This document shows, in pieces, positions 25,921 to 35,836 of a DNA stretch of 49,352 nt. The stretch lies in NCBI GenBank assembly GCA_025929535.1, contig JAICLZ010000028.1:1-49352 (forward strand), written 5' to 3'. Under the pieces are notes generated by a model, which was given only the letters and a program-made list of their open reading frames with translations, was not told the origin of the DNA and made no database searches. Made by a program: the position numbers and the translations under genes. Positions within the stretch are counted from its first letter, which is position 1; the number at the start of each line of letters is the position of its first letter. This DNA is from Gemmatimonadaceae bacterium. Its GTDB lineage: Bacteria; Gemmatimonadota; Gemmatimonadetes; Gemmatimonadales; Gemmatimonadaceae.

Positions 25921-26960
25921 GGCCACTGACGCGCGCGGTGACGATTGCCGCCGCAGCGCTCGCGTGCGCGGGGTGCTCGCTGCACAACGCGCAGAACGCA
26001 CTCGATGCGTCGGGTCCGCAGTCCGCGCGGATCGCGGGGCTCTGGTGGTTGATGCTTCCGATCGCCGCGGTGGTGTGGGTGATCGTGATCGCGGTGATGC
26101 TGTGGGGAGCGGGTCGCAAGCGCAGCGTGCGCGAGGTGATGGAGACGCGCGGCGGGACCGAGGTGGTCGCGAACGACGAAGCGCGCAGCCGGCGCATGAC
26201 TCGCATCGTGGCCGCGGGCGCCATCGTGACGGCGGTGATTCTGTTCCTGATGCTCATCGCCGACTTCCGGGTGGGACAGGCGCTCACGATGGCGCCGTCC
26301 ACGAAGGTGGTACCGATCAAGGTGGTGGGGCACCAGTTCTGGTGGGAGGTGCAGTATCCGGACTCGGTTCCGAACAAGACGGTGATCACCGCCAACGAGA
26401 TCCACATCCCGATCGGCACGCCGGTGGTGATGGAGCTGTCGTCACCCGACGTGATTCACAGCTTCTGGGTGCCGAGTCTCACGGGGAAGAAGGATCTGCT
26501 GCCGGGATACACGCGGTCGCTCTGGTTCCGGGCGGATACGGCGGGAGTGTATCGCGGACAGTGCGCGGAGTTCTGCGGCCTCGAGCATGCGAAGATGGGA
26601 GTGCTGGTGATCGCGCAGAAGCAACAGGACTTCGACGCGTGGCGCGCGGCGCAGCTGGACTCGGCCACCACGCCGTCCGATTCGCTCGCGCAACATGGCA
26701 AGGCCGTGTTTCTGGGAACGACCTGCGTGATGTGCCATGCGATCAGCGGTACGTCCGCCGGCGCGACGACCGGCCCCAATCTCACGCATCTGGCGTCGCG
26801 AAGCACGATCGCCGCGGGCACGCTGCAGAACACGGACGCAAATCTCTACGCATGGATCTCGGATCCGCAGCGCATCAAGCCGGGTGTGCTGATGCCTGCG
26901 ACCAAGCTCGATCCGCGAGACATGCAGGCACTCGTCGCTTATCTGAGGCATCTCAAATGA
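25917..26960 (+). CDS. coxB: Cytochrome c oxidase subunit II with fused cytochrome c domain
   Basis: The 347-residue electron-entry subunit of the haem-copper oxidase. The lipoprotein-like signal (AAAALACAGC) is followed by two transmembrane helices (LWWLMLPIAAVVWVIVIAVM and AAGAIVTAVILFLMLIA). The cupredoxin domain contains VGHQFWWEVQYP and all CuA ligands: the His of DVIHSFWVPSL and CAEFCGLEHAKM with both Cys, the Glu backbone ligand, His and Met. A C-terminal cytochrome c domain follows (TCVMCHAISG, PNLTHLASRSTIAAG, GVLMPATKLDPRDMQALVAY), making it a caa3-type subunit. Both junctions are ATGA overlaps (25917-25920 and 26957-26960), so the set is translated together. Confidence 0.95.
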   Translation: MRPLTRAVTIAAAALACAGCSLHNAQNALDASGPQSARIAGLWWLMLPIAAVVWVIVIAVMLWGAGRKRSVREVMETRGGTEVVANDEARSRRMTRIVAAGAIVTAVILFLMLIADFRVGQALTMAPSTKVVPIKVVGHQFWWEVQYPDSVPNKTVITANEIHIPIGTPVVMELSSPDVIHSFWVPSLTGKKDLLPGYTRSLWFRADTAGVYRGQCAEFCGLEHAKMGVLVIAQKQQDFDAWRAAQLDSATTPSDSLAQHGKAVFLGTTCVMCHAISGTSAGATTGPNLTHLASRSTIAAGTLQNTDANLYAWISDPQRIKPGVLMPATKLDPRDMQALVAYLRHLK

Positions 26961-28900
26961 CCGCGCCGCCGCTGGTAATCGGAGAGACGGTGCCCGTGGA
27001 CGTCGGGGCCGAGCGGGAGCAGATGGAGCGCGTGTGGGGGTCCAAGCGAGGGTTGTGGGGCTGGATCACCACCACGAACCACAAGGAGATCGGGAAGCGC
27101 TACATCACCACTGCCTTCATCTTCTTCCTGCTCGGCGGAATAGAAGCGGCGATGATGCGGGCGCAGCTCTCGCGTCCCGAGAACAGCCTGATCGGGCCCG
27201 ACAAGTACAACCAGATCTTCACCATGCACGGCACGACGATGATGTTTCTCTTCGCCGTGCCGATCATGGAAGCGCTAGGGTTGTACTTCGTGCCGCTCAT
27301 GGTGGGCACGCGCAACGTGGCCTTTCCGCGGCTGAACGCGTTCGGCTACTGGCTCTTCCTGATCGGCGGCTCGTTTTTGTACGTGCAGTTCTTCTTGAAC
27401 ACGGGACCGGACGTCGGATGGTTCGCGTACGTGCCGCTCTCGGGGCCGGCGTTCGGTCCGGGCAAGCGTGCGGACACGTGGGCGCAGACGATCACGTTCA
27501 CGGAGATCGTCGCGATCGTTGGTGCGATCGAGCTCATCGTGACGGTCTTCAAGCAGCGCGCGGTGGGGATGTCGCTCAATCGCATCCCGATCTTCGTGTG
27601 GGCGATGCTCGTCACCGCGTTCATGATCATGTTCGCGATGCCGGCGGTGGCGACGGCGAGCATGTATCTCGCCCTCGACCGGCTGGTGGGCACGCACTTC
27701 TTCAATCCGGCCGAAGGCGGCGACGTGCTGCTCTGGCAGCACATGTTCTGGTTCTTCGGGCATCCCGAGGTCTACATCATCTTCCTCCCGGCCACGGGAC
27801 TCGTGTCGACGATGCTGCCGGCCTTCACGCGGCGGCCGGTATTCGGCTATCCGGCGATGGTGCTCGCGCTCATCTCGGTGGCCTTCATGGCGTTCGGGCT
27901 CTGGGTGCACCACATGTTCGCGACGGGGATCCCGCAGCTGGCGGCGAGCTTTTTCACGGCGACGAGCACGATGATCGCGATCCCGACGGGCGTTCAGATC
28001 TTCTGCTGGCTCGCGACCATCTGGAGCGGGCGGCCGCGCTTCGCCACGCCGATGCTCTTCATCATGGGATTCATCTTCCTGTTCGTGATCGGCGGCGTGA
28101 CGGGCGTGATGATCGCGTCGGTCCCCTTCGATCTGCAGGTACACGACACCTTCTTCATCGTCGCGCACTTCCACTACGTGCTGGTGGGCGGCGCGGTGTT
28201 CCCGCTGTTCGGCGCCTTCTACTACTGGTTTCCCAAGGTGACGGGGCGGATGCTCAGCGAGCGAATCGGGAAGTGGAACTTCTGGCTGTTCTTCATCGGG
28301 ATGAACATGACGTTCTTCCCCATGCACTGGCTGGGCTTCTACGGGATGCCGCGGCGCGTGTACACGTATCTCGCGAGCACGGGATGGGGGCCGCTCAATC
28401 TCCTCTCGAGCATCGGCGCGCTCGTGATCGCGAGCAGCGTGATCACGTTCCTCGTGAACGTGGTGGTGAGTCTGCGCGGCGGCGCGGTCGCCGGCGACAA
28501 TCCCTGGGATGCCGACACGCTCGAGTGGGCCACGACCTCGCCGCCGCCACCGTACAACTTCCTGCATCTGCCCGTGGTCCAGGGCAGAAGCGCGTTGTGG
28601 GACGAAGGCGACGAGCGCCAGGTGACGGTGGGGACGAGCACGGAGCGGCGCGAAGTGCTGCTCACGACCCCGCTCGACGCGCAGCCGGACAGTCGCGAGT
28701 CGCATCCGCACGATTCGGTCTGGCCGCTCGCGATGGCGCTGGCGATCGGCGTGCTCTTCATCACAGCCATCTTCACGCCGCTCGCACTTCCGATTGGCGG
28801 CGCGCTCGCGCTCATCGCCTTCGCGGGGTGGGCGTGGCCAACGAGTCAGGATGTGGAGAGCGAGAAGAGTGACGAGAAGATCTCGCTGGAGGGCGCATGA
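26957..28900 (+). CDS. coxA: Cytochrome c oxidase subunit I, atypical proton-channel residues
   Basis: The 647-residue catalytic subunit with at least 12 predicted membrane helices. All metal ligands are present: haem a His in FTMHGTTMMFLF, CuB His and the cross-linked Tyr in FGHPEVYIIFLP, the His pair in WVHHMFATGI, and the haem a3/haem a pair in HDTFFIVAHFHYVL. The GHPEVY form is that of type A1 oxidases. At the D-channel entrance the usual GAPDMAFPRMNN reads GTRNVAFPRLNA, placing Asn120 instead of Asp. In helix VIII the K-channel Lys of PTGIKIFSW is replaced by Gln347 (PTGVQIFCW). The C-terminus extends about 130 residues beyond helix XII with two more hydrophobic segments. It probably reduces O2; pumping may be altered. 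Confidence 0.94.
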   Translation: MTAPPLVIGETVPVDVGAEREQMERVWGSKRGLWGWITTTNHKEIGKRYITTAFIFFLLGGIEAAMMRAQLSRPENSLIGPDKYNQIFTMHGTTMMFLFAVPIMEALGLYFVPLMVGTRNVAFPRLNAFGYWLFLIGGSFLYVQFFLNTGPDVGWFAYVPLSGPAFGPGKRADTWAQTITFTEIVAIVGAIELIVTVFKQRAVGMSLNRIPIFVWAMLVTAFMIMFAMPAVATASMYLALDRLVGTHFFNPAEGGDVLLWQHMFWFFGHPEVYIIFLPATGLVSTMLPAFTRRPVFGYPAMVLALISVAFMAFGLWVHHMFATGIPQLAASFFTATSTMIAIPTGVQIFCWLATIWSGRPRFATPMLFIMGFIFLFVIGGVTGVMIASVPFDLQVHDTFFIVAHFHYVLVGGAVFPLFGAFYYWFPKVTGRMLSERIGKWNFWLFFIGMNMTFFPMHWLGFYGMPRRVYTYLASTGWGPLNLLSSIGALVIASSVITFLVNVVVSLRGGAVAGDNPWDADTLEWATTSPPPPYNFLHLPVVQGRSALWDEGDERQVTVGTSTERREVLLTTPLDAQPDSRESHPHDSVWPLAMALAIGVLFITAIFTPLALPIGGALALIAFAGWAWPTSQDVESEKSDEKISLEGA

Positions 28901-29508
28901 CGAAACGCGAGCGTGTCACCGTGGATGTGACCGAGCTGCCGACGATCGTGTTCGGAAGCCGCGGGCTGTTGTGGTGGGGAACGTGGGGCTTCGCGGTCGC
29001 CGAGGGGATGACGCTCTTTCTGAGCATCGCGACGTACTTCTATCTTCGGCGCAACTTCCAGACGTATCCGCCCCTGGGCTATCCGCAGCCCGACTGGTTC
29101 GCGCCGACGATCGGAATGGCGATCTTCCTCGCGACGTGCATTCCCGCGTACATGCTGAAGAAATCCGCAGTACGGCTGGACAAGGATGCCGCGACGCGCT
29201 GGCTGGTGATCCTGAGTGTGTGCGCGCTCGTCCTATGCGGCGTGCGCACGATCGATTTCTACGCGCTGCGGGTACTATGGATGACGAGTGCGTACGGCTC
29301 GATCCAATGGGTACTGCTGGGATTCCACGGCTCGCTGCTGGTGATCGAGGCAGCCGAAGTGATCGGAACCGCCGTGCTGTTCATCAAGGGCCCGGTCCTG
29401 CCACGCCACTTCCCGGACGCATGCGACATCGGCAACTACTGGTACTTCCTGGTGCTCTCGTGGCTGCCGATCTGGTTCATCGTGTACATCGGCCCACGCA
29501 TCTGGTAG
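28897..29508 (+). CDS. coxC: Cytochrome c oxidase subunit III
   Basis: A 203-residue membrane protein with about five helices, the short bacterial form of subunit III. Visible segments are LLWWGTWGFAVAEGMTLFLS, WFAPTIGMAIFLATCIPAYM, WLVILSVCALVLCGVRTIDF, a conserved IQWVLLGFHGSLLVIEAAEV, and the last helix WYFLVLSWLPIWFIVYIG. The usual WHFVDVVW ending of longer subunit III proteins is replaced by NYWYFLVLSWLPIWF. It overlaps coxA by ATGA. Downstream there is no subunit IV or assembly gene, and only a small palindrome without a T-run, so a true terminator is not evident. It is the last gene of the plus-strand oxidation operon. Confidence 0.9.
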   Translation: MTKRERVTVDVTELPTIVFGSRGLLWWGTWGFAVAEGMTLFLSIATYFYLRRNFQTYPPLGYPQPDWFAPTIGMAIFLATCIPAYMLKKSAVRLDKDAATRWLVILSVCALVLCGVRTIDFYALRVLWMTSAYGSIQWVLLGFHGSLLVIEAAEVIGTAVLFIKGPVLPRHFPDACDIGNYWYFLVLSWLPIWFIVYIGPRIW

Positions 29509-29753
29509 CGCGTGGTGCCAATCAGGTCCGCAGAGCGACGCTCTTCAGTCACTTCGGTTGCCATCCGAAGATGTAACGCGGCCACGCGAACCGCCCCAAG
29601 AATTGTTTCATGCCTGTGTCGTGCGCGCTTGCCCAGAACGGCAACAGCCGCTCGGGTTGGCTCATACATTTTTGAGATACGGATAACAAACGAATTGAAA
29701 ACGGATCGAACGGAGACGGCAAAACTCTGGATTTCCATCTCAGCAGCTGCACT
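29509..29753. other. Gene-poor, AT-richer intergenic region after the oxidase operon
   Basis: This 245-nt stretch has lower GC than its surroundings and no convincing gene. It holds a 13-nt palindrome AGAGCGACGCTCT (29532-29544) and a small hairpin, CTTCGG (29552-29557) with CCGAAG (29565-29570), but neither is followed by a T-run on the plus strand. An open frame of 67 codons on the minus strand (29549-29752) has codon use unlike the neighbours and was rejected. Confidence 0.4.
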
Positions 29754-29906
29754 TCAGAACGTGCTCTGCGATGCGGCGTGGGGGTCGTGTACCGGCTCCG
29801 CTGCGGGTGGCTCGTTGGCGTCCGGGATCAGCAGTCCCTCCATCGCCGACATGTCGGGGGTGCTCGTCCGCGGGATGACCGACCACTCGCCGTCGTTTTC
29901 GAGCAT
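29754..29906 (-). CDS. Small acidic ORF downstream of the SDR gene, 50 aa
   Basis: A 50-codon frame starting ATG at 29906 and ending TGA at 29754-29756, just 24 nt after the SDR stop on the same strand. Third codon positions are almost all G or C, like true genes here, which supports coding. The peptide begins MLENDGEWSVIPRTSTPDM and is rich in Pro, Ala, Asp and Glu; it has no signal peptide or membrane segment and no family I recognise. The Shine-Dalgarno region is weak, so translation could depend on coupling to the SDR gene. It could also be a spurious GC-rich frame. Confidence 0.45.
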   Translation of the reverse strand: MLENDGEWSVIPRTSTPDMSAMEGLLIPDANEPPAAEPVHDPHAASQSTF

Positions 29907-29930
29907 CGTGCGACCGGAGGGTCCCGCTTA

Positions 29931-30941
29931 CTACTCCTCGCGCCATGTGCGAACGGCGTAGGCCAATCCGGCGCCGATCGTCGCCACGGCGAGAATCGCG
30001 GGAAGGGGTCGCAGCGTTGCCGCCGTGCTCACGCTGGTTCTCATCACGTGACCCTTGTACCTGCCGCGCACGCGCGGATTGCCGGGACGTGGCTCGAACA
30101 ACGTGTCGTCGTAGCGCGCCGGCTCGTCGGTGCGCGAGCCCTCGAACGTCGTCGCGACCTTGATCCGGTCGCCGAGTGCGGGCGCCACCTTCTCGATGAG
30201 CGTGAATGCCTTCGCGCCCGCGCCCACGCGCACCGTGCGATGCTGATGCGACGCGCAATGGAGAATGGCGTTCGCAACGAGCTCCGGCGCGTACACCGGC
30301 GGCTGATGCGTGGGCTCGACCTCCATGTAGTTCTTGGCGTGCTCCGGATACGGCGTGTCGATGGCCGATGGCTCGACGAGCGTCACGGACACCGGCGCCT
30401 TTTCCTTCTCGAGCTCGATGCGCAGCGTTTCGGTGAATCCCTTGAGCGCGTGCTTGCTGGCGTTGTAGTGACCCTGCAGCGGGATGACGGTTTCCGACAG
30501 CTCGCTGCCGACGTTGATGAGTGCTCCGCCGGAGCTCTTCAGATGCTCGAGCGCAACGAGACTGCCGTGCACCGTGCCCCAGTAGTTCGTATCGAACAGC
30601 CGCCGCGCATCGATGAGAGACACCTCCTCGAGCAATCCGTACATCGACACGCCGGCGTTGTTGATCCACGTATCGATGCGGCCGAATTCACGAATCGCGG
30701 ATTGCGCGAGATTGCGCACGACGTCGATATCGGCGACATCCCCGGCGACGTACGCGACCTGGCCGCCGATCTCCTCGTTGATCTCCTTTGCCACCGTCTG
30801 CAGATCCTCCTCGGCGCGCGCATTGAGCACGACGGATGCACCGCGCTTCGCGGCCTGCTTGGCCGTGGCGAGTCCAATGCCGCTCGTCGCGCCCGTGATC
30901 ACTATGACCTGCTCGCGTATTGGCTTGAGCTTGATCTTCAT
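29931..30941 (-). CDS. Short-chain dehydrogenase/reductase with C-terminal membrane segment
   Basis: A 336-residue NAD(P)-dependent oxidoreductase. The Rossmann start has VIVITGATSGIGLATAKQAA (TGxxxGxG), then LNARAEEDL, VAGDVAD, the NNAGVSMYG motif and the catalytic Ser region LINVGSELSETVIPLQGHYNASK with Tyr-x-x-x-Lys. A C-terminal extension of about 90 residues ends in a hydrophobic helix (LPAILAVATIGAGLAYAVRT), suggesting membrane attachment. The substrate is unknown; similar proteins are classed as generic SDRs. ATG 30941 has GGGAGAG about 8 nt upstream. The gene is divergent from the small membrane protein at 31095, with 153 nt between; it could be a stress or redox gene, but that is a guess. 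Confidence 0.88.
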   Translation of the reverse strand: MKIKLKPIREQVIVITGATSGIGLATAKQAAKRGASVVLNARAEEDLQTVAKEINEEIGGQVAYVAGDVADIDVVRNLAQSAIREFGRIDTWINNAGVSMYGLLEEVSLIDARRLFDTNYWGTVHGSLVALEHLKSSGGALINVGSELSETVIPLQGHYNASKHALKGFTETLRIELEKEKAPVSVTLVEPSAIDTPYPEHAKNYMEVEPTHQPPVYAPELVANAILHCASHQHRTVRVGAGAKAFTLIEKVAPALGDRIKVATTFEGSRTDEPARYDDTLFEPRPGNPRVRGRYKGHVMRTSVSTAATLRPLPAILAVATIGAGLAYAVRTWREE

Positions 30942-31094
30942 TGCTGACACTCTCCCTGTTGTAGCAGCACCGAATGAATGCCTGTCGGCCAACTCGACTG
31001 GACGGCACGTGCCGTGCCTCGGGAGTTGGGCCGCGGCGGGAGTGCCGGACTCGAGCGCGACGCCAGTGGCTCGGAATGTGAACTCGAAAAGGTC

Positions 31095-31502
31095 ATGACT
31101 CACGGATCTCTCGTCGTCCAGACCGACCCTGCTCCGCTCGATGTGCGTCCGGTGCCCGAGAAGCCGAGCATCGTCGACGAGAGCACCGGCGTGCTGTTCT
31201 ACGGAATGCTCGGCCCGCCACTGCTCACGCTGCTCAACCTGGAGCTCAGCTACGCGCTGACTCCAGTGGCGTGCCTCACGGGGAGCACGCTGGCTATGAA
31301 TCTCTCGACCGCCTTTCTGCTGGCGCTCGTGATTCTCGCGGGTGTGGGCGCCGCAATGCATCTGCGGCGCAACTGGATCGAGGACACGGTGCTCTCACGA
31401 CCGGGCTTCATGTCGATGCTCGGAGTCCTCGAGAGCACACTCTTCAGCGCGGTCATCATCGCGCAGTGGTTGCCGCACGCGTTCCTGTCGGCTTGCCAGT
31501 AG
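31095..31502 (+). CDS. Small membrane protein, unknown
   Basis: A 135-residue protein with three predicted membrane helices: LGPPLLTLLNLELSYALTPV, LSTAFLLALVILAGVGAAM and LGVLESTLFSAVIIAQWLPH. The N-terminal ~35 residues are polar (MTHGSLVVQTDPAPLDVRP). I do not recognise it, though the size and topology resemble small accessory membrane proteins found beside cytochrome oxidase genes. The frame is open back to an ATG at 30978; ATG 31095 was preferred because the extra 39 residues are of low-complexity shadow type, but AAGG is only 2 nt upstream of it, so the start is uncertain. It ends 4 nt before the convergent glgB stop. Confidence 0.65.
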   Translation: MTHGSLVVQTDPAPLDVRPVPEKPSIVDESTGVLFYGMLGPPLLTLLNLELSYALTPVACLTGSTLAMNLSTAFLLALVILAGVGAAMHLRRNWIEDTVLSRPGFMSMLGVLESTLFSAVIIAQWLPHAFLSACQ

Positions 31503-31505
31503 CCT

Positions 31506-33721
<2,216 letters not shown>

Positions 33722-33725
<4 letters not shown>

Positions 33726-35836
33726 GACACCTCCACCTGATAGCGCAGGAGCACGAGCGATGCCGGCGCGAGTGTGATCTCGTTCACCGGCTCGTCGACG
33801 ATGGTCGGTCGCTCCGTGTCCACGATCAATATCCAGGTGCCGGAGATCTCGAGACGCGGGAGACACCAGTGCTCGTCGCCCTCGCGATTGTTGACCACGA
33901 GGAGAAGCGTGTCGCCCTTGATCGGCCGTCCGCGCTCATCGATCTCGTCGGCCGCCTCGCCGCGAATGAGCATGCCGAGCGAGTGGCTGCTCCTGTCGTT
34001 CCACTCGGCGTCCGTCATCTCGCGTCCATCGGCGCGCAGCCAGGTCACATCCTTCGCGCCCGATTCCACCAGCTTGCCGCGAAAGAAATAGCGGCGGCGC
34101 AGCGCCGGATTCGTCCGGCGAATCGCGAAGATCCGCTGCGTGAACTCGAGCAGCCCCTGCTCACGCTCATCGAGGTCCCAGTTCATCCACGAAATCTCGT
34201 TGTCCTGCGCATACGCGTTGTTGTTCCCCTCCTGCGTGCGCGCGATCTCGTCGCCGTGCGCGATCATCGGCACGCCCTGCGAGAACGCGAGCGTCGCGAG
34301 GAAATTGCGGATCTCCCGGTCGCGGCGGCGCACGATCTTCGGATCATCCGACGGTCCCTCGACGCCCCAGTTGCGGCTGATGTTGTCGTCGGTGCCGTCG
34401 CGATTGCCCTCGCCGTTCGCCTGATTGTGCTTGGTCTCGTAGCTCACGAGATCGTTGAGCGTGAAGCCATCGTGCGCGACGACGAAGTTCACGCTCGCGT
34501 AGGCCTCGCGCGCGCTCCACTGGTAGATGTCGCTCGATCCCGACAGCCGCGACGCGAGCTCATCGACCATCCCGGCATCGCCGCGCCAGAATCGCCGGAC
34601 GTCGTCGCGATACTTGCCGTTCCACTCCGCCCAGCCAATCGGGAAGTTGCCCACCTGATAGCCGCCCGGACCCAGATCCCACGGCTCCGCGATCAGCTTC
34701 ACGCGCGAGAGAACCGGATCCTGATGGATGATGTCGAAGAAGGCGCTCAACCGGTTCACCTCGAACAGCTCGCGCGCGAGCACGGGCGCGAGATCGAAGC
34801 GGAACCCATCCACGTGCATCTCGGTCACCCAGTAGCGCAGCGAATCCATGATCAGCTGGATCGTGCGCGGGTGCAGCATGTTGAGGCTGTTCCCGGTGCC
34901 CGTGTAGTCCGTGTAGAAGCGCGGGTTGTCGGGCTCCAGGCGATAGTACGCCTTGTTGTCGATCCCCTTGAGCGACAGCGTCGGCCCGAGATGATTTCCT
35001 TCGGCCGTATGATTGTACACGACATCGAGAATCACCTCGATGTCGGCAGAGTGCAGCGTCTTCACCATCGACTTGAACTGCACCACCTGACTTCCGAGGC
35101 CGCCCACGGCGTAGCGCACATCAGGCGCGAAGAACCCGATCGTGTTGTAGCCCCAGTAGTTCGTGAGTCCCTTCTCCGCGAGCTGGCGATCGACCGCGAA
35201 GTGCTGCACCGGAAGCAGCTCGAGCGCAGTGACGCCGAGCGAGCGGAGATGATCGATCACCGCATCGGAGGAGAGCGCGAGGTACGTGCCGCGAATCTCC
35301 TCGGGAACGTTCGGGTTCCGGATCGTGAGCCCCTTCGTGTGCGCCTCGTAAATGACGGTGCGATTCCACGGCGTGCGCGGCGGCGCATCGTTCCCCCACG
35401 TGAACGCGTTGTCGATGACCACGCTCTTCGGCATGCCGCCCGCACTGTCCGCGTGATTCATCTCGAGATCTTCGCGCGGACTCCCGACCTGGTAGGCGAA
35501 CAGCGAATCGCTCCACTGGATCGCGCCGCTGATCGCCTTTGCGTACGGATCGATGAGCAGCTGATTCGGATTGAAGCGGTGTCCCTCCTGGGGTGAGTAC
35601 GGTCCATCCACGCGATAGCCGTACAGCTGTCCCGGACGCACATCGGGGAGGTAGCAGTGCCAGATCTGGTCGCTGCGCTCGAGCACCGGAATGCGATGAC
35701 GCTCCTTCGCATCGCCGTGTGCATCGAAGAGGCACAGCGTGACCGCTGTCGCATTCTCGGAGAAGATCGCGAAGTTCACACCCTCCCCGTCCCACGTGGC
35801 GCCGAGCGGATAGGGCTGACCGGGCCAGACGCGCAT
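33722..35836 (-). CDS. glgX: Glycogen debranching enzyme
   Basis: GlgX hydrolyses alpha-1,6 branches, preferring short stubs left by phosphorylase. The 704-residue protein begins VWPGQPYPLGATWDGEGVNF, the family opening, with a CBM48 domain and the GH13 barrel: DVVYNHTAEGNHLGP, nucleophile region VDGFRFDLAP, acid region LIAEPWDLGPGGYQVG and NFVVAHDGFTLNDLVS. The TGATG junction at 35836 shares one base with the treZ stop, which fixes the start; the longer frame upstream is a shadow. It supplies linear oligosaccharides to MalQ, TreY and GlgP encoded elsewhere in the window. The order treZ-glgX-glgB is common in actinobacterial and related gene sets. Confidence 0.96.

Noticed and set aside
29532..29570. 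Terminator after coxC
   Set aside because: Two small palindromes are present but neither has a T-run on the plus strand, so I did not call a terminator.
29549..29752. 67-codon minus-strand frame after the oxidase operon
   Set aside because: Third positions are often A or T, unlike real genes here, and it has no ribosome-binding site or recognisable domain.
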